A stretch of DNA of 39,282 nt from Streptomyces sp. MBT65. GTDB lineage: Bacteria > Actinomycetota > Actinomycetes > Streptomycetales > Streptomycetaceae. Position numbers and translations under genes: made by a program. Within the stretch, counting starts at the first letter, position 1; each line of letters starts with the position of its first letter. The notes under the pieces are model-generated. The model made no database searches. It saw only the letters and a program-made list of their open reading frames with translations, and was not told the DNA's origin. The stretch covers positions 1-39,282 of the forward strand of contig NZ_JAENRY010000160.1 of assembly GCF_016612545.1 (NCBI RefSeq), written 5' to 3'. This document shows, in pieces, positions 16,529 through 22,757 of the stretch.

Positions 16529-16582
16529 GCCAGGAATCCCCTCCCTCGGGAGAGGGGAGCGGTCAACGATGTCCTCGTTCCA
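16440..16582 (+). ncRNA. Predicted omegaRNA (reRNA) with 16-nt guide
   Basis: The 3' part of tnpB and the following bases have the layout of a TnpB guide RNA. A hairpin TGGAGC-GCC-GCTCCA is at 16501-16515. AGGAATC follows, then CCCCTC (16538-16543) pairs with GAGGGG (16552-16557), and the scaffold ends in GGTCAA at 16566. The next 16 bases (16567-16582, CGATGTCCTCGTTCCA) would be the guide. In ISDra2, from established knowledge, the scaffold likewise ends TTCAA before the guide. The 5' boundary given here is approximate. Confidence 0.65.
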
Positions 16583-17042
16583 CACCACTGCCGATGTCCT
16601 CGTTCCAGAGTTCCGGGTTGTCCTTGATGAAGTCGCGCATCAGCCCGGTGCACTCGGGATCGTCGAGGAGGACGATCTCCACACCGTGCTCGGCGAGCCA
16701 GTCGTGCCCGCCGTGGAAGGTGGCCGCCTCGCCGACTACGACCCGCGAGATACCGAACTGCCGCACCAGCCCCGAGCAGTACCAGCACGGCGAGAGGGTC
16801 GTGACCATGGTCGTCCCGCGGTACGACCGCTGCCGTCCCGCCGCCCGGAACGCTGCCGTCTCCGCGTGCATCGAGGGGTCGTCGTCCTGGACGCGCCGGT
16901 TGTGGCCGCGTCCCAGCAGGGTGCCGTCGGCGCCGTAGAGCGCGGCGCCGATCGGGATGCCGCCCGCGGCGAGCCCGGCGCGGGCCTCCGCGACGGCGGT
17001 GGCGAGCCAGGTCCGTGCCTGTGCCTGATCGATGCGGTTCAT
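16563..17042 (-). CDS. Cytosine/nucleoside deaminase (zinc-dependent, Fcy1-like)
   Basis: A 159-residue zinc-dependent deaminase of the cytidine/deoxycytidylate deaminase fold, close in layout to yeast cytosine deaminase. The active-site MHAE gives His59 and catalytic Glu61, and SPCWYC gives zinc ligands Cys86 and Cys89. The C-terminal lid motif of yeast Fcy1 is matched by ELWNEDIG. After that motif a few extra residues repeat in part (a second GGAACGAGGACATCG copy), and the stop codon TGA (16565-16563) lies inside the right end of the IS element, so the natural end was replaced. The ATG at 17042 has GGAGAG about 8 bases upstream. Substrate may be cytosine, guanine or a related base. Divergent from a PucR regulator. 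Confidence 0.9.
   Translation of the reverse strand: MNRIDQAQARTWLATAVAEARAGLAAGGIPIGAALYGADGTLLGRGHNRRVQDDDPSMHAETAAFRAAGRQRSYRGTTMVTTLSPCWYCSGLVRQFGISRVVVGEAATFHGGHDWLAEHGVEIVLLDDPECTGLMRDFIKDNPELWNEDIGSGVERGHR
16567..16607. repeat. 16-bp direct repeat at the IS-deaminase junction
   Basis: CGATGTCCTCGTTCCA occurs at 16567-16582, directly beside the IS right end, and again exactly at 16592-16607, a 25-bp period. On the minus strand both encode part of the deaminase C-terminus (WNEDI). The first copy coincides with the predicted 16-nt TnpB guide. Confidence 0.9.
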
Positions 17043-17143
17043 GGCTCCCACTCTCCAGTGGCCGAAACACGAGGGCAACGTGCGGAAAGTACTCTCCCCG
17101 CAACCCGTACCCGGACGAACTGTCCGCGCCTCTGGAGGTACCC

Positions 17144-18406
17144 GTGCCCGCACTCACCCTCCGTGAGGTCCTGGCCCTCGACCCGGTCCGCGCCGCCGAA
17201 CCCGAACTCCTCGCCGGCGAGGCGGCCCTCGACCGCCCCGTGCGCTGGGTCCACTCCAGCGAGGTCTACGAGGGCGCGAACTTCCTCGACGGCGGCGAAC
17301 TCCTCCTCACCAACGGCTTCGGCCTCACCGACACGGATGCCGAGATCCGCCGCCGCTACGTCCGTGAACTGGCGGCGCGCGGGGCCTCCGGCCTGGCGGT
17401 GGAGGTCGGCCGCTCGCTCCCGACGATGCCACCGGAGGTCACGGACGAGGCCCGCCGCCTGGGCCTGCCCCTGCTCGCCCTGCACCGGGTCGTCCCCTTC
17501 GTGCGGATCACCGAGGCCGCCAACCGGGCGATCGTCGCCCGGGGCCTGTCCGGCCGTTCCGTCGTACGACCGTGGGGCGACGACCACACGGCCGCGCTCC
17601 TGGCCGACCTCGCGGACCGGGCCGCGCTGAACCAGCCCGAGGTCGAGGCGCGGGCGGCCCTGGCCGGCTTCCACCCCGGCCCCGGCGCCCGTCTGATCGG
17701 CGTCTCCGTGCACGGGGCCGCTCGGGATGTGACGGCCGTGGACCGGGCGGTACGGCTGCTGGGCGGGGCGAGTGCGCTGCGGGCGGCGTTCCCGGGCGAC
17801 GTCCTGGCGCTGCTGGCCCTACCGGGTTCCGTCTCCGGCGACCCCATCCGTACCGTCCAGGACGCGTTCCGTACGGCTGCCGACCCCGGGCTGACCGTCG
17901 CGGTCGGCCACGCGGTCGAGGCGGGCAGCGGCTGGCTCCGCTGGAGCGACACGCTACGGGCGGCCCGTACGACACTGGAGCTGGCCCTGACGGTCCCGTC
18001 GGCCGAACCCGCCCTGCCTGACGGCCCGTTGGTGACCTCGGCGCGGGCGCTGGCGCTGGAACGGGAGCTGACGCGGGGCGGCATCGACACCAACCGCGAC
18101 CGGCTGGCCCGGCTCGTGCAGCACGCGCTGGGCCCGCTGCTGGCGTGGGAGGCGGCGCATCCCAGTGACCTGGTGCGGACGTTGGAGGTCCATCTGCGCC
18201 ACGGCTGTTCCCCGACCCGCACGGCTGCCCTGCTTCATATCGGCCGCCAGTCCCTCTATCAACGCCTCGAACGCATCGAGTCGTTGCTCGGTCTGGAGAT
18301 CGACGACCCTGATCTGCTGGGGGAGTTGCTGGCGGCGGTGTGTGCGCATCGGGTGGTGCGGGGGATGGGGGCGGCTCAGGTACGGGGCTTGCGGACGGTG
18401 GCGTAG
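17144..18406 (+). CDS. PucR-family transcriptional regulator
   Basis: A 420-residue regulator. The N-terminal PucR domain (LTLREVLALDPVRAAEPELL, then RPVRWVHSSEVYEGANFLDG, about residues 3-120) is followed by a GGDEF-like middle region and a C-terminal helix-turn-helix of the PucR/CdaR type (residues about 345-400: LVRTLEVHLRHGCSPTRTAA, LHIGRQSLYQRLERIESLLG). The GTG at 17144 was chosen for the GGAGG five bases upstream; open sequence further 5' overlaps the divergent deaminase. The founding member activates purine catabolism in Bacillus. Here, sitting back to back with a nucleobase deaminase across about 100 bp, it probably controls that gene and itself. Confidence 0.9.
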   Translation: MPALTLREVLALDPVRAAEPELLAGEAALDRPVRWVHSSEVYEGANFLDGGELLLTNGFGLTDTDAEIRRRYVRELAARGASGLAVEVGRSLPTMPPEVTDEARRLGLPLLALHRVVPFVRITEAANRAIVARGLSGRSVVRPWGDDHTAALLADLADRAALNQPEVEARAALAGFHPGPGARLIGVSVHGAARDVTAVDRAVRLLGGASALRAAFPGDVLALLALPGSVSGDPIRTVQDAFRTAADPGLTVAVGHAVEAGSGWLRWSDTLRAARTTLELALTVPSAEPALPDGPLVTSARALALERELTRGGIDTNRDRLARLVQHALGPLLAWEAAHPSDLVRTLEVHLRHGCSPTRTAALLHIGRQSLYQRLERIESLLGLEIDDPDLLGELLAAVCAHRVVRGMGAAQVRGLRTVA

Positions 18407-18431
18407 GCGTAGGAGAGGCCGTTTCTGCTGG

Positions 18432-19040
18432 TCACTTGGGGTTCGCGGCGACCGAGCGCCAGATCCGGTCCGGGAGGATGCGGGCGGCCTCGTCGAGGTC
18501 GGGTTCGATGTCGTCGACGCCGGAGAGCCAGCGGCGGATCACGCCGACCAACGGGCCCAGGACTAGGGACTCGATCAGGGGGAGCGGCAGCGGCGCCAAC
18601 TCGCCTGATTCGACATGGGTTTGGATCCAGAGGGCGAACACCGACAGCCGGGCCTCCTGGGAGTCGCGCAGTTCCCTGGCCTGGGTCATGTTCCGCTGGT
18701 CGGTTCTCGCGGAGTGCAACAGCAGGGCGGCGTCGCGGTGTTCGCGGGCGAAGGTGAGATACGTCCGTACGATCGCGCGGATGCCCGTGCGGGCGGTGCG
18801 GGTCGCCTGGAGCGCCGTCACCAACTCGCCCAGCAGGCGGCTCAACCACCGTTCCGCCAGCGCGTCGAACAGGCCGTCCAGGCTGCCGAAGTGGTGGTAC
18901 AGGCTGCCGAGGCTGACACCGCTGGCCTTGGTCACTGCGCTGACGGTGAGGCCCTGTTCACCCTGCTCCGCGAACAGGCGCAGCGCGGCGTCGAGGATCA
19001 GGTCTGCGGTGACCTCGCCGCGTTGTTGCTTGGGGCTCAT
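18432..19040 (-). CDS. TetR-family transcriptional regulator
   Basis: A 202-residue TetR-type repressor. The DNA-binding domain is at residues about 12-60 (ILDAALRLFAEQGEQGLTVS, then GVSLGSLYHHFGSLDGLFDA). A helical ligand-binding domain follows without recognisable specificity. It is divergent from the VOC protein gene at 19227. The gap holds two TTCTGGA direct repeats (19065 and 19091) around a TCTAGA, a possible operator. The ATG lies at 19040. Its PucR neighbour is convergent, only 25 bases away at the 3' ends. Confidence 0.92.
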   Translation of the reverse strand: MSPKQQRGEVTADLILDAALRLFAEQGEQGLTVSAVTKASGVSLGSLYHHFGSLDGLFDALAERWLSRLLGELVTALQATRTARTGIRAIVRTYLTFAREHRDAALLLHSARTDQRNMTQARELRDSQEARLSVFALWIQTHVESGELAPLPLPLIESLVLGPLVGVIRRWLSGVDDIEPDLDEAARILPDRIWRSVAANPK

Positions 19041-19063
19041 GCGGGACAGCGTAGGGGGAGCGG

Positions 19064-19101
19064 GTTCTGGAGTGAATTTCTAGAGCAGATTTCTGGAATC
19101 C
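19064..19101. promoter_or_regulatory. Possible TetR operator/promoter region
   Basis: Between the divergent TetR and VOC genes, TTCTGGA occurs at 19065-19071 and 19091-19097, with the palindrome TCTAGA (19079-19084) between them. This AT-richer patch is the only ordered structure in the gap. It is a weak candidate operator for the adjacent repressor. Confidence 0.3.
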
Positions 19102-19226
19102 TCTTCCGGTCTGATCATTCGGCGGTCCAGACTTGGTGTTCGCTGGGCCCGCGTCCGTCAGTCTCGGGGGATACGGATGGCCGTGGGCCCGGCGCTCGGA
19201 CTGGGCTGGTGTCTAGGATCGTCGGC

Positions 19227-19967
19227 ATGGCCCTGCGTCCTGTTCAGGTGAATATCAAGGCTGTTGACGGCTTGGCGGTCGGTCGGTTCTGGGCGGAGGC
19301 GCTCGGGTGGGGTGTTGTCAGCCCCGGCGTGACTACCTACGTGGGGCCCGGCGGCGGTCTTGTCTGGCCCGAGCCGCTTGGTCTCGGTATCGATCTCGTT
19401 CCTGTTCCCGAACCCAAGACGTCGACGAAGAACCGTCTGCATCTTGACCTCGCCACCGTCTCTACGACCCATCAGGCGGAGTTGATCGAGCGTCTGCGGT
19501 CTCTCGGCGCGACGCCCGTGGAGGTTGGTCAGGTCGATGTTCCGTGGACTGTCCTCGCCGATCCGGAGGGCAACGAGTTCTGTGTGCTGGAGCCTCGGGA
19601 GATCTACCTCGACACCGGGCCGATCGCGGCAGTGGTGATCGACTGTGTGGATCCGCGGGCGATGGCCCGGTTCTGGGGCGAGGCGACGGACTGGAGCGTG
19701 TGTGAAGTGGCCGACGATCACGCGTCGTTGCGCTCGGGCAAGGGGGTCGGGCCGTATCTGGAGTTCCTCCGCACGCCGGGCGTGAAAACCGTGCCGGACC
19801 GTATCCATCTCGATCTGTTGCCGTATCCCGGTGACGACAAGGCGGCGGAGGTCGACCGGCTCCGTGATCTGGGCGCGACCGATCTCGACGTCGGTCAGGG
19901 CGATGTTCCGTGGACGTGCTTGACGGATCCGGAAGGCCACGAGTTCTGCGTTCTGGCGTTGTCGTGA
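19227..19967 (+). CDS. Double-domain VOC (glyoxalase/bleomycin-resistance-like) protein
   Basis: A 246-residue cytosolic protein made of two tandem VOC domains, roughly residues 1-125 and 130-246. They resemble each other closely: KNRLHLDLAT and PDRIHLDLLP, DVPWTVLADPEGNEFCVL and DVPWTCLTDPEGHEFCVL. Each has the HLD strand and the EFCVL end that often carry metal ligands. Family members include glyoxalases, dioxygenases and drug-binding proteins, so no reaction can be named. The ATG at 19227 has an AGGA about 8 bases upstream. It may be controlled by the divergent TetR gene. Confidence 0.85.
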   Translation: MALRPVQVNIKAVDGLAVGRFWAEALGWGVVSPGVTTYVGPGGGLVWPEPLGLGIDLVPVPEPKTSTKNRLHLDLATVSTTHQAELIERLRSLGATPVEVGQVDVPWTVLADPEGNEFCVLEPREIYLDTGPIAAVVIDCVDPRAMARFWGEATDWSVCEVADDHASLRSGKGVGPYLEFLRTPGVKTVPDRIHLDLLPYPGDDKAAEVDRLRDLGATDLDVGQGDVPWTCLTDPEGHEFCVLALS

Positions 19968-20391
19968 CGCGGGGCCTTGTTGGTGTTCCGCCCGTTGGAA
20001 TGTGGGCGTTGGGCCACTCGCTTCTTTGCCAGTGTCGGGCTTCCGCGGCCCGAGTAAAGGGCGCTCCCTGCGGTCGCGTCGGCTGCGCCGATTCCGCTGC
20101 GCTCCACCCTTGACTCGGTCCGCTCCAGCCCGTTTCAGAAGCGAGCGAGCGGCCCTGAGGAACGGGTGGCCGACCTGTGAACTCCCTTGCCTGTACTGCC
20201 TTGCGGGCCGGAGTGGAGGGGCGCGCTCACGTCTCGCCTGCACACCGGGCTGGATCAGCGGCTTACGGCGGGCGGGTGAGCGGTGAGCGGTGGGTGGGTG
20301 CTGGAGGCTGGGGGTGAAACTAACCACCGTCGCAGCCTTTGACCGGTTAGAAATGATCCCGGCTTCCAGAGAGAACAGGCTCGGTGTAGCG
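19968..20391. other. Gene-free stretch between the VOC and quinone oxidoreductase genes
   Basis: No gene is supportable in this stretch. It holds a 145-bp nested inverted repeat (20011-20155), a run of GTGAGCGG-like repeats near 20276-20300, and a short CTAACC...GGTTAG pair near 20325-20350. The flanking genes converge, so the stretch is a 3'-3' intergenic region and may serve as a bidirectional terminator zone. Confidence 0.6.
20011..20155. repeat. 145-bp nested inverted repeat
   Basis: The outer arms 20011-20025 (ending CTCGCTTCT) and 20137-20155 (starting AGAAGCGAG) are complementary apart from an internal 4-base insertion. The inner arms 20036-20061 and 20107-20132 match at about 21 of 26 positions. 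The centre contains TCGGC-TGC-GCCGA (20079-20091). The whole could fold as one long cruciform or RNA hairpin. A degenerate miniature element or a strong bidirectional terminator are the two readings. Confidence 0.65.
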
Positions 20392-20440
20392 CCGCTTTTT
20401 TAGGGGCGCGGGGAACTGCGCGGCCAGCCCCCACTGAACA
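20392..20440. repeat. GGGGCGCGGGGAACTGCGCG-type intergenic repeat
   Basis: A T-run followed by AGGGGCGCGGGGAACTGCGC and GGCCAGCCCC sits just beyond the oxidoreductase stop (20449). GGGGC pairs with GCCCC and the inner GCGCG segments pair, giving a compact hairpin. From memory, near-identical segments occur many times between genes in Streptomyces genomes, mostly at 3' ends of genes; I could not search. Read from the minus-strand gene, the hairpin ends in an A-run/T-run boundary, consistent with a terminator-like role. Confidence 0.55.
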
Positions 20441-20448
20441 ACCACCCC

Positions 20449-21423
20449 TCAGTTCCCCACCCTGATCAACAACTTCCCCGTACTGGTCCGCGCCCCCATC
20501 ACCCGATGCGCCTCCGCCGCCTCCTCCAAACCGAACTCCGCAGTCACCGGCAATGACACGGACCCGTCGGCCACCGTCGCGAACGCCCGCTCGGTCAGCG
20601 CTCGTAGCGCCGCCGGGTCGGTCTTCGCGAGTGTGAGGATCGAGAAGCCGGACACCGACAGCGCGCCGGGGTACAACTCGGGCTGGCCCACTCGCCACGG
20701 CTCCGCCGAACTCGCGTTGCCGAAGGAGACCAGGCGGCCGAAGGTCGCAAGGGAGGCCAGGCTGCGCTGGAGGGTCTCGCCGCCGACCGGGTCAAGGGCG
20801 AGATCTACCCCGCGACCGCTCGTCGCCGCCCGCACCGGTGCCTCGAACTCGCCCACGAACACCTCGTCGTAGCCGTACCCGCGCGCGAACTCCGCCTTCG
20901 CCGGGCTCGATACGACCCCGTACACGGAACCCGCCCCGGCCGCCCGCGCCAACTGCCCCACCACCGTGCCGATTCCGCCCGCCGCACCCTGTACGAGGAG
21001 CGTCTCGCCGGGGTGCAGTCGGCCCACCGAGTGGACGAGGGCGTACGCGGTCGGGAGGACGGTGGGGAGGGTGGCGGCGGTGCGGAGGTCGACGCCCTCG
21101 GGGAGCGGGAAGACGGTCACCGCGTCGGCGACGGCCACGTCCGCGTACGCGCCGCCCGCCGTCAGGGCCGCCACCTCCTGGCCCACGGTGAGGTCGTCGA
21201 TGCCGGTGCCGAGCTCCCGTACTCGCCCCGAGACCTCAAGTCCCGGTACGAAAGGGAGACTTGGCACCCGGTATCCCTCGCCCCGCGCCTTGAGGTCGGC
21301 GAAGTTCACCCCGGTGTACGCCACGTCGATGGTGACTTGGCCGGGGCCGGGTCGGGGGATCTCCGTCTCCACCACCTTGAGGACCTCGGGACCGCCGAAC
21401 TCCTGGATCTCGACCGCGCGCAT
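20449..21423 (-). CDS. NADPH:quinone oxidoreductase-like zinc-independent MDR dehydrogenase
   Basis: A 324-residue medium-chain dehydrogenase/reductase of the quinone oxidoreductase group. The N-terminal GroES-like part has VAYTGVNFADLKARGEGY and PFVPGLEVSGRV. The Rossmann part has the nucleotide-binding VQGAAGGIGTVVGQLA at about residue 143. The catalytic and structural zinc cysteines of alcohol dehydrogenases are absent, as usual for this group. The ATG at 21423 abuts a large palindrome shared with the divergent ArsR-type gene, so it is probably repressed by that protein. The substrate could be a quinone or an enone electrophile. Confidence 0.92.
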   Translation of the reverse strand: MRAVEIQEFGGPEVLKVVETEIPRPGPGQVTIDVAYTGVNFADLKARGEGYRVPSLPFVPGLEVSGRVRELGTGIDDLTVGQEVAALTAGGAYADVAVADAVTVFPLPEGVDLRTAATLPTVLPTAYALVHSVGRLHPGETLLVQGAAGGIGTVVGQLARAAGAGSVYGVVSSPAKAEFARGYGYDEVFVGEFEAPVRAATSGRGVDLALDPVGGETLQRSLASLATFGRLVSFGNASSAEPWRVGQPELYPGALSVSGFSILTLAKTDPAALRALTERAFATVADGSVSLPVTAEFGLEEAAEAHRVMGARTSTGKLLIRVGN

Positions 21424-21438
21424 GCCGCACTCCCCGCT

Positions 21439-21494
21439 CGACTGTTCAATGAAAAGCGAACACTCGCGAGTGTATGGTTTTCATCGAACAGTCG
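21439..21494. promoter_or_regulatory. 56-bp palindromic operator between the oxidoreductase and ArsR-type genes
   Basis: Outer arms 21439-21455 and 21478-21494 match at 16 of 17 positions (CGACTGTTC, one variable base, ATGAAAA and its complement). A perfect 14-bp inner palindrome ACACTCGCGAGTGT lies at 21460-21473. Both share one centre at 21466.5. The site fills the divergent promoter region; a possible -10 (TATGGT) overlaps it at 21473. It is a strong candidate binding site for the adjacent ArsR-type repressor. Confidence 0.8.
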
Positions 21495-21523
21495 GCAAGT
21501 GGGGGAGCAGGCGGGAGGCGGAC

Positions 21524-21856
21524 ATGGCGCAGCGGAACATTGGCAGTCATCGGGCCGCTCCCGAGCACGCCCACCCCGACGATGTCCCCGTGCAGACCGC
21601 CCTCGCCGCGCTCGCCGACCCCGTACGCCTCACCCTCGTAAGGGAGTTGGCGGGATCCGAGGACTGGTCGCGCAGTTGCGGCAGCTTCGACGTGCCCGTC
21701 GGCAAGGCCGCGTTGAGTCATCATTTCGCCGTGCTGCGGGGGGCCGGGATCGTCGAGCAGCGCGACGAAGGGCCCAAGCGGGTCAACCGGCTGCGGAGGG
21801 ACGAGTTCGAGGACCGGTTCCCGGGACTGCTGGAACTCGTACTGCGGGCAGAATGA
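21524..21856 (+). CDS. ArsR-type winged helix-turn-helix regulator
   Basis: A 110-residue DNA-binding protein. The winged helix spans about residues 25-90 (QTALAALADPVRLTLVRELA, then GKAALSHHFAVLRGAGIVEQ). The recognition helix has the KAALSHHFAVLR pattern of ArsR/SmtB proteins. The ELCVCDL metal motif is not present; the sole cysteine lies in SRSCGSFDV, so metal sensing is not supported. Start ATG with GGGAGG five bases upstream. Divergent from the oxidoreductase across a 56-bp palindrome, and 55 bases before the SDR gene, so it may autoregulate and control a small redox or electrophile-stress unit. Confidence 0.9.
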   Translation: MAQRNIGSHRAAPEHAHPDDVPVQTALAALADPVRLTLVRELAGSEDWSRSCGSFDVPVGKAALSHHFAVLRGAGIVEQRDEGPKRVNRLRRDEFEDRFPGLLELVLRAE

Positions 21857-21911
21857 ACCGCGTCACGTGCTGAACACGGGCCCGTCGTACCTCCAGGCAA
21901 GGAAGACCCTC

Positions 21912-22757
21912 ATGACCTCTCCGAAGACGGTTCTGATCACCGGTACGTCCTCCGGCATCGGTCTGGCCACGGCCGTCGGCACCGCCCGGGCGGGCTGGAC
22001 GACCGTCGCCACCATGCGCGACACCGGCAAGGCGGACGCCCTGCTCAAGGCCGCCGCCGAGGCGGGCGTCGCGAACCGCGTCCAGGTCAGGCGCCTGGAC
22101 GTGACCGACACCGCCGGCCTCGCCGTCTGTCTGGACGAGGTCGTCGCCGAGCACGGCCGTCTCGACGCGTTGGTCAACAACGCCGGCGCGGCCCAGGTCG
22201 GCACCATCGAGCAGAGCAGCGTCGAGGACGTCCGCGCGGCCATGGAGGTCAACTTCTTCGGCGTGGTGGCGATGACCCGGGCCGCCCTGCCGCACCTCCG
22301 CGCGTCGAAGGGCCGGGTGATCACCGTCAGCAGCGTCGGCGGCGCCGTCGGCCAGCCCTTCAACGAGGCGTACTGCGCGGCCAAGTTCGCCGTCGAGGGC
22401 TTCATGCAGTCCCTCGCGCCGGTCGCCGCGACCGTCGGCGTCGGCGTCACCGTGGTCGAACCCGGTGCGGTGGCAAGCGAGTTCGTCGCCAACCTCGGCC
22501 TGGACGTCCCGGCCCTGCTCGCCGCCGCCGGTCCCTACGGCCCGGCGCTCCAGGCCTACATCGCCCGCACCCAGCAGTCGTTCGGCAACGCCCAGAGCCC
22601 GGCCGAGGCGGCCGCCCCGATCGTCGACGCCCTGACCGCCGCCCACCCGCCCTTCCGCGTCCAGACCTCGCAGTGGGCCCGCGACTTCGTGGCCACCTCC
22701 CTCGCCGACCCCGACGGCTCCGCTGTTCAGACCCTCACCGGTGGCTGGGTGCGCTGA
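21912..22757 (+). CDS. Short-chain dehydrogenase/reductase (SDR)
   Basis: A 281-residue classical SDR. The cofactor motif TGTSSGIG is at about residues 10-17, LVNNAGAAQ at about 90, the catalytic Ser in VSSVGG, and YCAAK with catalytic Tyr and Lys near 160. The start ATG was chosen for AGGAAG about 7 bases upstream and because the Rossmann strand begins there. It follows the ArsR-type gene in the same direction, so shared control is likely. Its 3' end overlaps the convergent permease gene by 31 bases. Substrate not predictable. Confidence 0.92.
   Translation: MTSPKTVLITGTSSGIGLATAVGTARAGWTTVATMRDTGKADALLKAAAEAGVANRVQVRRLDVTDTAGLAVCLDEVVAEHGRLDALVNNAGAAQVGTIEQSSVEDVRAAMEVNFFGVVAMTRAALPHLRASKGRVITVSSVGGAVGQPFNEAYCAAKFAVEGFMQSLAPVAATVGVGVTVVEPGAVASEFVANLGLDVPALLAAAGPYGPALQAYIARTQQSFGNAQSPAEAAAPIVDALTAAHPPFRVQTSQWARDFVATSLADPDGSAVQTLTGGWVR

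Larger units (their letters stand above)
15076..16566 (+). mobile_element. IS200/IS605-type element with tnpB only (left end uncertain)
   Basis: The element carries tnpB, a divergent Arc-family gene and no tnpA transposase. The right end is defined by the typical downstream structure, AGGAATC then a hairpin, ending in GGTCAA at 16561-16566, where host sequence (the deaminase gene) begins. TCAA is the known right cleavage sequence type in IS608-like elements. The left end is not resolved: it must lie between the dioxygenase ribosome binding site (15063) and the Arc-family stop (15138), and the hairpin at 15076 is my tentative boundary. As expected for single-strand transposition, no target-site duplication or terminal inverted repeat is seen. 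Movement would require a TnpA in trans. Confidence 0.75.

Noticed and set aside
15076..16566. Complete autonomous IS605 element with tnpA
   Set aside because: No Y1 HUH transposase sequence is found between the neighbouring genes; only tnpB and the Arc-type gene are present.
21524..21856. Metal-sensing arsenic or zinc repressor
   Set aside because: The cysteine-containing metal motif of ArsR/SmtB proteins is missing and no metal transporter or arsenate reductase is nearby.
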